From: a bacterium | Lineage (GTDB): Bacteria; JAJVIF01; JAGGVT01 | NCBI GenBank assembly: GCA_021157815.1 | Contig: JAGGVT010000033.1 | Location: forward strand, 1 to 10,223 | Direction of reading: 5' to 3' | Length of the DNA stretch: 10,223 bases | In this document: positions 1 to 7,653 of the stretch, piece after piece | How the letters are laid out: each line of letters opens with the position of its first letter | How positions within the stretch are numbered: position 1 is the first letter of the stretch | Translations under genes and position numbers: made by a program | The notes under the pieces: generated by a model | Databases searched by the model: none | Told to the model about the DNA's origin: nothing | The model's input: the letters and a program-made list of their open reading frames with translations, nothing else

Positions 1-30
1 ACCGAAAGTGAACACCGAATCGTTCTATCC

Positions 31-143
31 GTAAAAAGGGGACAGTCCACATAGGCTTCAAATCTGACGTTATCAATATACCATACTGCAAACCCTCTTT
101 TATACTGTATTTATTCACATGGTTGGGACAGCCCCCTTTTTAC
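31..143. repeat. Small inverted-repeat element with GGGGACAGTCC-type ends
   Basis: The left end GTAAAAAGGGGACAGTCC (31-48) is matched at 16 of 18 positions by the reverse complement of 126-143. The ends enclose about 77 bp of AT-rich DNA with no open frame. The left end also contains a small palindrome (GGAC-A-GTCC). Repeats of this general look, short A-run plus GGGGACAG, are often dispersed between genes and in some genomes accompany REP-associated tyrosine transposases of the IS200/Y1 type. That link is inference here, because no transposase is visible. It could also simply be a bidirectional hairpin at a gene boundary. Confidence 0.6.
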
Positions 144-208
144 TACCATCGTGGAATATTCTCAGGAATTATATATTTTCACTCTAACTTAACCGGACAC
201 TAGTGATC

Positions 209-237
209 TTGAGACATAAGGAAAAGTGAAATAAAAC
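209..237 (+). promoter_or_regulatory. Possible sigma70-like promoter for the small membrane ORF
   Basis: TTGAGA (209-214) is followed 17 nt later by TAAAAC (232-237). These match the -35 and -10 consensus at 5/6 and 4/6 positions. The site lies about 75 nt upstream of the ATG at 313. The region is AT-rich, so a chance match is quite possible. Confidence 0.25.
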
Positions 238-312
238 TATAGCCAGGTTAGTCATTTTTCAGCCGATAAAGGCGATTTTATTTTGAGATGCCATAAGGAA
301 TCAATTAAGTCT

Positions 313-543
313 ATGACCAAATACTCAAAATACAATACAGAAGGCAACAGGCGGAAAACCCGATGGGAATTGACCTTGAACCCGACTGTTACAATGCTTG
401 TAGTCGCGTTCTGTATTGGTGTGCTGCTTGTCTGGATAGGTTTGTTTGAGCATACGGTTAATCCGGGTGATGGCACTGTATCATCCGTTGCGGGTGATGC
501 ATACGCTCGAATTGTAAGTTTCGTGGATTCGGTCAGGAAATAA
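313..543 (+). CDS. Small single-pass membrane protein, function unknown
   Basis: This is a 76-residue open frame on the opposite strand from all other genes. The ATG at 313 is preferred because AAGGAA (295-300) lies 12 nt upstream, a slightly long but usable Shine-Dalgarno spacing. An in-frame TTG at 283 would add ten residues and has no better site. The protein has a basic polar N-terminus (RRKTR at about residues 13-17), one hydrophobic helix at about residues 26-45 (VTMLVVAFCIGVLLVWIGLF) and a C-terminal tail of about 30 residues. The positive-inside rule suggests a cytoplasmic N-terminus. I do not recognise a family. It ends 157 nt from the stop of the convergent C11 gene. An overlapping minus-strand frame (252-635) competes for this DNA but has neither a membrane helix of this quality nor recognisable motifs. 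It could still be a chance frame. Confidence 0.5.
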   Translation: MTKYSKYNTEGNRRKTRWELTLNPTVTMLVVAFCIGVLLVWIGLFEHTVNPGDGTVSSVAGDAYARIVSFVDSVRK

Positions 544-700
544 AAGTACAGTTTTTCAGGGACAACTAAATAGCCACTTCCCCGGCATGCCTGATTCACC
601 TTACAGATAATTGTTAGTTTTGTTCTGGACAGCATGACCGGGTTACAGTTACAATTTACGCGCGATCATGTGATATGTTTCCGATTTTCATAATCAAACA

Positions 701-2764
701 TCACTCGCTTACATCGAACGCATCAAGGAAATCATCCCAATGTGTATCTGAAAATCCGATTGTTACATAATCAGCGCGCCTGTTTGCGCAATCCTCGTGA
801 TTATAATTTGTCGGGAACCAGATTTGCCATCCGGTTTCATAATACGGGCACATGCTGGCGCCGTCTCCGGTATGTCCGCTTTCAATCATGGTTTCGGTGA
901 TAGCATCGGAAACGCCCTCCGCGGCATCGCGCAGGGATTGCGGCAATTCCTCAACGCTGTAAATATACTCAGCGAAAAGCCCCAGGTCCTTGACTCTGCC
1001 ATCGTTGCAGTACGCTCCCCACTTTCCTGTTAGTGTTCTGCATGATGCTATTTCAGTTCGATAATTATCAAGCGCGTCAATCAGTTCAAGCGAAAACGTA
1101 TCCAGAGCGGGAACAACTACAGTATCAATCATGCTGCATTCCCAGGCGGAATATGTAGCCGGCGCGGGTGAATATGCCAAATAATTGTTCACAAACTCGG
1201 ATGCAATATCCTGATAAGTGCAGGTTTCAGCATTATTAGCGATATATCCAAACAGTTCAGAATATTCCCATGATGATGCCCACATGACCGCTTCGGACGC
1301 CATGCATGTTTTTGTGACATCCTTAAACGTATATGCTGTTTCAATCCAGCCTAGCAGGCAGGATACGATTGCGATAAATTCAAACTGGTCAACAGATTCC
1401 ACCTCATCCAAAACAGTTCGGCAGGCATCCCGTATCTCCCAAACCTGCATCCCTCCGCAGGCGACAAGGAAATCATCGGGATCCGGCGCCCACCTGAATG
1501 GCCCGTTTCCATGCCCATAAGGAATGAAGCCGTATTTTTTCGCGGGATATTCACGCATCCCCCACCTGAGGAATTTTTCAACATACGCGATTTTCGCATG
1601 TGGGAGTCCGCCCGGAGGAATGACCTCGCCGCCATCATCAATGACCGGTGAGATTATCGTATCGTTGTAACCGTCCGGGTCTCTCTCGATTTTGAGGATA
1701 ACGTCATCAGGAGATGCGTCCTTGTCCCAGCATACGATGATGTTCATTTTTCCTTCAGGTGAGCCGATAACCTCCATCTCGTTAATGTCACCCTGGATGC
1801 GGTCACCGAGATTATCCTCCGTGAAATATAAGAGAAGAGTCCATTCTGTCAGCGCATCCTCTGTGACTGCGATTTTAACAAGGTCGTAGAGTTCGAGGCC
1901 ATTTGAATTTTCACTTGTCGCGATTATCGCAGCGATATAATCTCCCTGCGTAACCCCATTGATATTGGCAAGATTCAATCGCCACTTCGAATTTCCGACC
2001 TGTTCGAATTGGACAAATATTTCATTCGTTATCGCGGGACAGTATAGTTTGACTTCATCGACATCATCCTGCCAGTCGAGAACATCGACCTCGATTATGG
2101 TTTCTGAATTAGCAGTATCATATAGAATTCCCTGTGAGAAATTCTCGATTGCATAGGGTTCATCGCAGTTGCCGGGATAGCTGACATCGATTGCGTAATC
2201 GACGTAATCAACACCGGACGGCATATAAAACTGAAGCTGTTCAGTTAATTCCTGCTGGCTTGCGAAGGTTCTTTGCGGTTCGTTTTGTGCGTATGCTTTA
2301 AACGGGTTTATATCCGCGCCGTTTGGAATGTCCCAAAGGCTTGTCCAGTCATCTGGATTCATCAGGGTTACGCTGTTGTCGTTTGAGTAAATAATCAGGC
2401 GAGCGTCATAACCATCGAGAAGCAGACTGTTGGTAAGTGTTACGTTTACGCTAAGCATGCCTGTCAGCGGTTCGTAGTATGTTATTTCAGCTGACGGGAA
2501 ATGAAGATATTCCGTCACGTTGAAATGGAAATCCGCCTGACGCGCTGGAATGATACTCACATCCAGCGATTCGAAATCAAACTGGAATCGTCCTGCATTT
2601 AACAAAATTCGATTTGTCTGCCCCTCATCTACCTGAGCGACAGGCATTGTTAAATCCGAATCGTGTTCCTGTGATGGCTGTACCGGATTTACATGTCCGG
2701 CTGAGCATCCTGTGATGATTAGCATTAAAAGCGCTGTCAGGATATAGATGTTTTTGTTTTTCAT
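701..2764 (-). CDS. Clostripain-like (peptidase C11) lipoprotein, copy 2
   Basis: Predicted 687-residue secreted cysteine peptidase. I chose the ATG at 2764 because GTGAGA lies just upstream; an in-frame GTG at 2776 would add four residues. The signal peptide ends in a lipobox (ITGC, Cys20) followed by Ser, so it is probably an exported lipoprotein. Residues about 55-302 form the N-terminal module shared by all four large genes (NPFKAYA, DWQDD; Cys200/Cys242). The C11 domain starts at about 307 with WTLLLYFTEDNLGDRI and then INEME. It has the catalytic His in GHGNG (His418), the nucleophile in VSCLLGW (Cys469) and the C-terminal GWQIWFP signature (645-651). Clan CD C11 enzymes use this His/Cys dyad, usually cleaving after Arg or Lys. 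Here Val467 replaces the Asp normally two residues before the Cys, so specificity may differ. It is last in the gene row, behind about 400 nt of repeat DNA. The substrate is unknown. Confidence 0.88.
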   Translation of the reverse strand: MKNKNIYILTALLMLIITGCSAGHVNPVQPSQEHDSDLTMPVAQVDEGQTNRILLNAGRFQFDFESLDVSIIPARQADFHFNVTEYLHFPSAEITYYEPLTGMLSVNVTLTNSLLLDGYDARLIIYSNDNSVTLMNPDDWTSLWDIPNGADINPFKAYAQNEPQRTFASQQELTEQLQFYMPSGVDYVDYAIDVSYPGNCDEPYAIENFSQGILYDTANSETIIEVDVLDWQDDVDEVKLYCPAITNEIFVQFEQVGNSKWRLNLANINGVTQGDYIAAIIATSENSNGLELYDLVKIAVTEDALTEWTLLLYFTEDNLGDRIQGDINEMEVIGSPEGKMNIIVCWDKDASPDDVILKIERDPDGYNDTIISPVIDDGGEVIPPGGLPHAKIAYVEKFLRWGMREYPAKKYGFIPYGHGNGPFRWAPDPDDFLVACGGMQVWEIRDACRTVLDEVESVDQFEFIAIVSCLLGWIETAYTFKDVTKTCMASEAVMWASSWEYSELFGYIANNAETCTYQDIASEFVNNYLAYSPAPATYSAWECSMIDTVVVPALDTFSLELIDALDNYRTEIASCRTLTGKWGAYCNDGRVKDLGLFAEYIYSVEELPQSLRDAAEGVSDAITETMIESGHTGDGASMCPYYETGWQIWFPTNYNHEDCANRRADYVTIGFSDTHWDDFLDAFDVSE

Positions 2765-2789
2765 TTTTATTCTCACTAAATTTTAATAA

Positions 2790-2818
2790 GCACCATGTTA
2801 AAGAGCCTGGCGAGAAAG
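2790..2818. repeat. Diverged 29-bp repeat, copy A
   Basis: The 29 bp beginning GCACCATGTTAAAGAGCC match 10049-10077 at 25 of 29 positions. The two copies lie 26 and 113 bp upstream of the start codons of the first and last minus-strand genes, in the same orientation, and each is followed within about 65 bp by a separate inverted-repeat element. Its end (CTGGCGAGAAAG) loosely resembles the terminal inverted repeat of the element at 2983-3111 (CTGTTGAAAAAG, 9 of 12), so it may be one end of a decayed related element. Confidence 0.5.
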
Positions 2819-2880
2819 TCGATGCAAATGTCTACTGACATCACTAAGTTGTTCCTAAGTCAGACTAAGAATGATTTTCC

Positions 2881-3127
2881 GTCATTCCCGCGAAAGCGGG
2901 TTCTTTAGCCTGTCGTCAGGAATCCATTTTTCTTTTATAGAAGAGTTGCCATTTCTCATTTTAAATTGGATTCCCGCTTTCGGGGCTGTTGAAAAAGCCT
3001 ATTATATCCCAGACCGTAGGGTCAACTCTCCGTGGTTGCCCTGTATTTATGCCAATATTTAGGGTAGGCACAGAGACCTACCCCCTACATTCAGCCCTTT
3101 TTCAACAGCCCCTTTCGCGGGAATGAC
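2881..3127. repeat. Dispersed GTCATTCCCGCGAAAGCGGG inverted repeat, interrupted
   Basis: The left arm is 2881-2900 continuing at 2921-2926. The right arm is 2967-2982 continuing at 3118-3127. Joined, the arms are reverse complements over 26 bp. The right arm is split by a 129-bp insertion and the left arm contains 20 extra bases (2901-2920, with the small palindrome CCTG-tcgt-CAGG). Without the insertion the unit is about 112 bp. Each arm is itself a hairpin (CCCGC..GCGGG). Repeats of this kind are widespread between genes of many bacteria and have no coding potential. It lies between a propeller gene and the last C11 gene, so its RNA form could affect read-through or mRNA stability. Confidence 0.75.
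2983..3111. mobile_element. 129-bp MITE-like element inserted in the outer repeat
   Basis: Perfect 15-bp terminal inverted repeats (GGGCTGTTGAAAAAG at 2983-2997; CTTTTTCAACAGCCC at 3097-3111) are flanked by the direct duplication CTTTCG (2977-2982 and 3112-3117). The same bases can be read as 16-bp ends with a 4-bp TTTC duplication, so the exact boundary is ambiguous. Removing the element plus one duplication restores an uninterrupted right arm of the surrounding repeat, which is strong evidence for transposition. There is no transposase, so it was mobilised in trans. Inside are two hairpins with 8-nt loops: 3018-3042 (AGGG-CAAC/GTTG-CCCT with one bulged T) and 3062-3083 (GGGTAGG/CCTACCC). 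Confidence 0.85.
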
Positions 3128-3170
3128 AGGTCAATTGGCGAATAATGATTTCAGTGATCAATTCTGAATT

Positions 3171-5477
3171 CTATTTATTAAACAAAACCAAATACGCGTC
3201 GGTTTTGCCGTTTGATAAATTCTCATCGACAAGGTTTCCGGGATTAAAATCCGCGAGACTCTCGAAACCGCCTGTAACAATCACGTTTGAGGAATCACTT
3301 GCTATTCCATATCCGTAATCGTAATCTCCCCCACCCCATGTTACTGCTGAGATTAAACCGCCATCGTTGTCGATACGGGAAAGGAAGACGTCATCAGCAC
3401 CGTATGATGAATGCCAGTCCTCACCTGCTGATGGGTTAAAATCAACCGAGCCTGCAAAACCGCCTGTTATGAAAATGTTTCCGAGATTATCGATTGCCAT
3501 ATCGAAAGCCCAGTCACTGTATGAACCTCCCCATGTGCCTGCCCATTGGAATTCGCAGCCGTTATTGAATTTGCTTACGAATATGTCATAAGCGCCGTTT
3601 GATGCGTGTTCATCAATGCCAGCGCCGGGGTCGAAATCAACAGTATTTTGGAAGCATCCCGTGATAAATATATTTTGATCGATATCAATGTCGATTGCGT
3701 TTGCGATGTCCATTCCATAACCGCCAAACGATTGTGCTGAAACAAAATCAGCGTGCGTATCAAATTTGCTCAAGCAAATATCTGACACTCCGTTTGACTT
3801 GTGTAAATCCTCATCTACGGCAGGGTTGAAATCTACAGTTTTTTCAAAATCTGTAATAACAAAAAAGTTGTCTTCATCATCACCGATAACGCCTTTGCAG
3901 GTGTCCTCGCCAGCGCCGCCCCATGTTAGCGCGATGATGAAATCGCCATCCTCCTTGAACACAGTTATAAACGCGTCGTTTCTGCCGTTTGATATGTGGA
4001 TATCCTCTACGGCGGGATCAGGGTCGAAATCGGCGTCAATCCAGTAATTTCCGGTTACGAAAATATTTTCATACAAATCAAACGCGACACATTCCGTGTA
4101 TTCGTTTTTCGTTCCGCCCCACGATTGCCCCCAGATATAATTGCCATCCGGATCGAATTTGCTTAGAAAGGCGTCATACGGATACGGGCTTCCGGCATCA
4201 GATGTGCAGTGAATATCCTCTTCAGGACCGGGATCAAGGTCAACGCACAGGGCGAATATTCCTGTAACGTAGATATTTCCCAATGAATCGACTATGACAT
4301 CGCTGCCGTCATCCATAAGATAAGTTCCCCATGTCCGCGCCCAGAGAAAGTTTCCTTCGGAATCATACTTGCACAGGAATGAATCCCAGTCTCCTTCGGC
4401 GGTGTGTTCATCGACAGGCGCAAGCGGATTGAAATCGACTGTATTTCTGAAATGCCCGGTTACATAAATATTCCCGGAATCATCCACGGCAATTGAATGT
4501 CCGCTGTCATCACTGCTGCCGCCCAATGAGTGAGACCAGGCATAACCGCCATCCGGCATTGATGTGTTTTTGATTTCGATCTCAACAATGTCATACAGTG
4601 CGGTCAGGCCTGAGTTTTCGGATGATGCAATCACTGCGCCGATATATTTTCCCGGCATAGCGCCAGCGCTGTTTGTGATTGTTCCCGTCCATGTATTTGA
4701 ATTCCCTTGTGTTAATGGGACAATCTCATCGCTGATAACCGCGGGGCAATATAGAAGGACAGAGTTGACATCATCCTGCCAGTCAAAAACATCAACCTGT
4801 AAAATCGCCTGTGAATCTATTTCATAGCTGAGTTCATTATGATTGAAATTGGAAATTGAATATGGCTCACGGCAATTAACAGGCCATGATGCGTCAATCG
4901 CGAAATCGAGAGTATCAAATCCAGCTGGAAACCAGACCTGCAGACGTTCGGTATGCCGGGTATCATCGCCTTCAAATATTCGCTGCGGTTCGTTTTTCGC
5001 AAACGCCTTGAAAGGGTTTATCTGGCTTCCGCCAGCGATATCGAACAAGCCTGTCCAGTTGTCCGGATTTTTCAACCTGCAACCAAAATCATCGGTATAG
5101 ACAATCAGGCGCATATCGTAAGCAGTGTATTGAGTTGGATTTGTAACAGTGGCATCGACATCGAGAATTCCCGTAACAGGCTCCCAGCTATGTACTGTAA
5201 AAATCGGTGATGGCAGCCACGATGTTACATCATAGTGACTGCATAAAACTCGATTCCTGCTGACATCCAATTTTAATGAGCCGGGATTGAATTTCAGTGT
5301 CCATGCGCCAAGCAGATTTCTGCCCGAATCCTCTGAATTAATAACATCCGGCAAATCAGCGAGTGTGTTTATTTTCACTGGTGATGCAGATGGAATCGCG
5401 GGATTGTTTCCGCTTGAGGAACAGCCAATCGCAAAAAGCGCAACAATTGCCACCAGAAAATATACTGCTTTCTTCAT
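3171..5477 (-). CDS. Seven-repeat beta-propeller (SBBP-type) lipoprotein, copy 2
   Basis: This 768-residue predicted surface lipoprotein starts at the ATG at 5477, eight nt after GGGG (5486-5489). The signal peptide is MKKAVYFLVAIVALFAIGC with lipid-acceptor Cys19 followed by Ser. Residues about 53-303 are the shared N-terminal module (NPFKAFA at about 154, FDWQDD at about 231, Cys202/Cys244). From about residue 315 to the C-terminus there are seven repeats of about 65-70 residues. Each carries the pattern GNIYVTGxFxxTVDFxP, then xxNGxxDxFLSKFDxDGxFxWAxTWGG, characteristic of SBBP beta-propeller repeats. The V-D-F-type strands fall near 347, 412, 482, 548, 613, 678 and 742. Seven units ending flush at the C-terminus fit one closed seven-bladed propeller, a fold usually used for ligand or protein binding. 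There are no catalytic residues. The stop lies upstream of the repeat-rich gap; the C11 gene before it is 33 nt away, so these two are probably co-transcribed. Confidence 0.88.
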   Translation of the reverse strand: MKKAVYFLVAIVALFAIGCSSSGNNPAIPSASPVKINTLADLPDVINSEDSGRNLLGAWTLKFNPGSLKLDVSRNRVLCSHYDVTSWLPSPIFTVHSWEPVTGILDVDATVTNPTQYTAYDMRLIVYTDDFGCRLKNPDNWTGLFDIAGGSQINPFKAFAKNEPQRIFEGDDTRHTERLQVWFPAGFDTLDFAIDASWPVNCREPYSISNFNHNELSYEIDSQAILQVDVFDWQDDVNSVLLYCPAVISDEIVPLTQGNSNTWTGTITNSAGAMPGKYIGAVIASSENSGLTALYDIVEIEIKNTSMPDGGYAWSHSLGGSSDDSGHSIAVDDSGNIYVTGHFRNTVDFNPLAPVDEHTAEGDWDSFLCKYDSEGNFLWARTWGTYLMDDGSDVIVDSLGNIYVTGIFALCVDLDPGPEEDIHCTSDAGSPYPYDAFLSKFDPDGNYIWGQSWGGTKNEYTECVAFDLYENIFVTGNYWIDADFDPDPAVEDIHISNGRNDAFITVFKEDGDFIIALTWGGAGEDTCKGVIGDDEDNFFVITDFEKTVDFNPAVDEDLHKSNGVSDICLSKFDTHADFVSAQSFGGYGMDIANAIDIDIDQNIFITGCFQNTVDFDPGAGIDEHASNGAYDIFVSKFNNGCEFQWAGTWGGSYSDWAFDMAIDNLGNIFITGGFAGSVDFNPSAGEDWHSSYGADDVFLSRIDNDGGLISAVTWGGGDYDYGYGIASDSSNVIVTGGFESLADFNPGNLVDENLSNGKTDAYLVLFNK
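3174..4535 (-). repeat. Seven tandem propeller-repeat units in the second propeller gene
   Basis: About 1.36 kb is built from seven degenerate units of roughly 195-210 bp that encode the blades (protein residues 315-768). The recurring antisense signature GAAATC-AC-GT corresponds to the VDF strand and CCCCATGTT-type blocks to the TWGG turn. Blade 4 (about residues 538-551) has FVITDF in place of the usual YVTGxF, and blade 2 has CVDLDP in place of TVDFDP, so the units are clearly diverged and not recently amplified. Confidence 0.8.
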
Positions 5478-5485
5478 TATAGTTA

Positions 5486-5489
5486 CCCC
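5486..5489 (-). promoter_or_regulatory. Shine-Dalgarno of the second propeller gene
   Basis: GGGG on the minus strand lies eight nt before the ATG at 5477, inside the 33-nt gap after the upstream C11 gene. This supports the start and independent translation initiation within a shared message. Confidence 0.5.
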
Positions 5490-5510
5490 GGAAATCAGGC
5501 TTGTATTTCG

Positions 5511-7571
5511 TTAATACTCGTTGTCGTCGTACTCCATAAGGAATTCATCCCAGAGAGTTGCATCGGCAAATCCGATATTGTTAATTACATCACGAACTTT
5601 GTACTGGTACTCCTCATCGGGATTGTTGAACTGGTCGGTGAAAAGAATTTGCCAGCCTGTCGCGTTATAGTAACAACCACTGCCTGTATTGATTGTATCG
5701 AAGTAAATAAATGAATCGGTGATTGCATCCAGCATATTCTGCGCGGCATCAGTTAAATCCTGAGGCAGCGGTGGCTCGTATGCTATTAGATTTTCACAGA
5801 AGAAGCCGAGGTCGGTTATTCTGTAATCCTCGCAGTGATTTCCCCAGCTGTCTGACTGCGCGCGGCATTCCACAATTTCCGGCCTGTAAACTTCAAGATT
5901 ATCAAGAAGCGCTTGTGCAAGCACATTCACAGCGGGAATAGCGAGCGTCTCAACATCTTCACTTCTCCATGCGCCGTATGTAAACGCGCCTCCATGATAA
6001 AGAGTATTGCTGACAAAAAGTTCCGCGAAATCATATCCGTCCATATCAAGATTCTCAAGCAGTTCCGCAAGTACCTCTTCATACCAGCAACTACTGACAT
6101 ACATGACATATTCACTCGACCATACTGCCTTTGCGCATTCTCTCAGCCCATACGCCATTTCAATAAAACTCATCGTGCAGCTTTCCAAACCTACAAAATC
6201 AAGCTGGTCAACTTCAGGAAATATATCCAGAGCATCCATGACAGCATCATTGAATTCCCAGACACCCATGTCATCATAAAAACTCTTGTCTTCAGGAACG
6301 TGATAGTAAATTCCGTAGTTCCCGTGGCTCAGCACAATGAAGCCATATTTTTCAGCAGGATATTCGCGTATCGCAAATTTAAGAAAACGCGTTAGTGTCG
6401 CTGGATCAACCATATCCAGGCCATCCGGCGGAATAACTTCCCCGAAATCTTCAACAACTGGCGAGATAATTGTATTATTAAAGCCATCAGGGTCTCTTTG
6501 TATTTCAAGTATTACATCATCAGTAGTGCCGGTGATATCCCAACAGACAATCATGTTAAGATCGCCTTCCTGCGATCCGACCATCTCCATTTCGTTGATG
6601 TTGTCGCGCAGTGAATAGAGATTTTCCTCGTATGGATAATAGAAAATCGTCCAGTCTGCTTTGATGTTTTCATAGACATTTATCGAGACAAAATCATAGA
6701 GTGTGAAACTGCCTGAATTTTCAGATGTCGCGAGAATGACACCCGAATATTCACCCGCGGATGCTCCTTCATTATTAATAAGCAGCTGCCGCCATGTGTT
6801 TGTATCTATCCGCTCGAACGGTGTGAGTTGTACGCCTGTAATTAACGGGCAATAAAGAGAAACCGCGTTGGCATCATCCTGCCAGTCAAAGACATCGACT
6901 TCAATCATCGTGGACGAACCGACGGCATCTTTTAGCCTTCCCTGTTTGAAATTCTGGATTGAGTATGGTTCCTCGCAATTGTCAGGATAACTGACATCTA
7001 TCGCGTATTTTACCGTCCGGGTTAAATCGGGAAGGTAAATCTGGAGACGTTCTGTATGCTGCGCAAGAGGTTCGAATTCACGCTGGGATTGGGTTTTCGC
7101 GTATGCCTTGAACGGATTGATTTCCGCACCGCCGGGCTGGTCCCATTGGTTGGTCCAGTTATCGGGATTGCGGAGCGTAACGCCATAATCATCAGAGTAG
7201 ATAATCAGGCGAACATCATAACCGCCAAGTTGCATCGGATTGGTTATGGTTACATCAACGTCGACGATTCCCAGATACGGTTCATACGAAACAACCGAAA
7301 CCGCAGGATACGCAATGTTTTGCGTTACGTTGAAATGATCGGTCGCAGTTCGAATTTGCTCGGTTGTTGCGGTAAGCGAATCCGTATCAAACTCCATCGT
7401 CCATGTGCCAATCAGAGCTCGGCTGGACAAATTATCATCGGCCTGATTAACCGGCTGTTCGGAAATAGTGTCGGAACTCGATGTTTGCACCGGGTCGTTT
7501 CCACCGGATGAGCATCCAAGCATAAGAGCGAGCATAATCAACCCTGAAATAATTAGTATTGTTCTGTTCAT
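5511..7571 (-). CDS. Clostripain-like (peptidase C11) lipoprotein, copy 1
   Basis: Predicted 686-residue exported cysteine peptidase. The ATG at 7571 is preferred over the in-frame ATGs at 7592 and 7589 because GGAG lies 6 nt before it and because it gives a compact signal peptide ending MLGC (Cys20, then Ser). The shared N-terminal module spans about residues 53-300 (NPFKAYA, VDVFDWQDD, Cys199/Cys241). The C11 domain begins at about 305 with DWTIFYYPYEENLYSLRD and INEME. The catalytic pair is His416 (LSHGNYG) and Cys465 (LESCTMSF), and GWQILF (639-644) matches the usual C-terminal signature. Glu463 occupies the position two residues before the Cys where Asp is typical, so an acidic S1 pocket and Arg/Lys preference remain plausible. 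It is clearly homologous to the C11 gene at 701-2764. It lies 82 nt after one propeller gene and 33 nt before the other. The natural substrate is unknown. Confidence 0.88.
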   Translation of the reverse strand: MNRTILIISGLIMLALMLGCSSGGNDPVQTSSSDTISEQPVNQADDNLSSRALIGTWTMEFDTDSLTATTEQIRTATDHFNVTQNIAYPAVSVVSYEPYLGIVDVDVTITNPMQLGGYDVRLIIYSDDYGVTLRNPDNWTNQWDQPGGAEINPFKAYAKTQSQREFEPLAQHTERLQIYLPDLTRTVKYAIDVSYPDNCEEPYSIQNFKQGRLKDAVGSSTMIEVDVFDWQDDANAVSLYCPLITGVQLTPFERIDTNTWRQLLINNEGASAGEYSGVILATSENSGSFTLYDFVSINVYENIKADWTIFYYPYEENLYSLRDNINEMEMVGSQEGDLNMIVCWDITGTTDDVILEIQRDPDGFNNTIISPVVEDFGEVIPPDGLDMVDPATLTRFLKFAIREYPAEKYGFIVLSHGNYGIYYHVPEDKSFYDDMGVWEFNDAVMDALDIFPEVDQLDFVGLESCTMSFIEMAYGLRECAKAVWSSEYVMYVSSCWYEEVLAELLENLDMDGYDFAELFVSNTLYHGGAFTYGAWRSEDVETLAIPAVNVLAQALLDNLEVYRPEIVECRAQSDSWGNHCEDYRITDLGFFCENLIAYEPPLPQDLTDAAQNMLDAITDSFIYFDTINTGSGCYYNATGWQILFTDQFNNPDEEYQYKVRDVINNIGFADATLWDEFLMEYDDNEY

Positions 7572-7577
7572 TTTGCA

Positions 7578-7581
7578 CTCC
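7578..7581 (-). promoter_or_regulatory. Shine-Dalgarno deciding the C11 copy 1 start
   Basis: GGAG on the minus strand is separated by six nt (TGCAAA) from the ATG at 7571. The longer in-frame start at 7592 would place this motif inside the coding sequence and add MMNPECK before the hydrophobic signal core. Starting at 7571 also puts the lipobox Cys at residue 20, the same place as in the other C11 paralog. Confidence 0.65.
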
Positions 7582-7653
7582 GGATTCATCATTTAATTAA
7601 TTATATAATGTAAAGTAGCAAAGGATTAAAACCCTCTGCTATCCGTATAATAA

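Noticed and set aside
252-635. 127-residue minus-strand open frame
   Set aside because: It overlaps the better supported plus-strand membrane ORF, shows no signal, domain or convincing ribosome site, and lies downstream of the C11 gene without a recognisable family.
5913-6395. 160-residue plus-strand open frame
   Set aside because: It is fully antisense to the conserved C11 domain, including the catalytic Cys region, and its translation has no coherent domain features.
7056-7511. 151-residue plus-strand open frame
   Set aside because: It is antisense to the conserved N-terminal module of the C11 copy 1 gene. Its length is explained by the codon composition of the opposite strand.
7600-7605. 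TATAAT on the minus strand just upstream of C11 copy 1, a possible internal promoter
   Set aside because: The -10 match is perfect but no acceptable -35 lies at 16-18 nt and the gap is very AT-rich. Co-transcription from the upstream gene is simpler.
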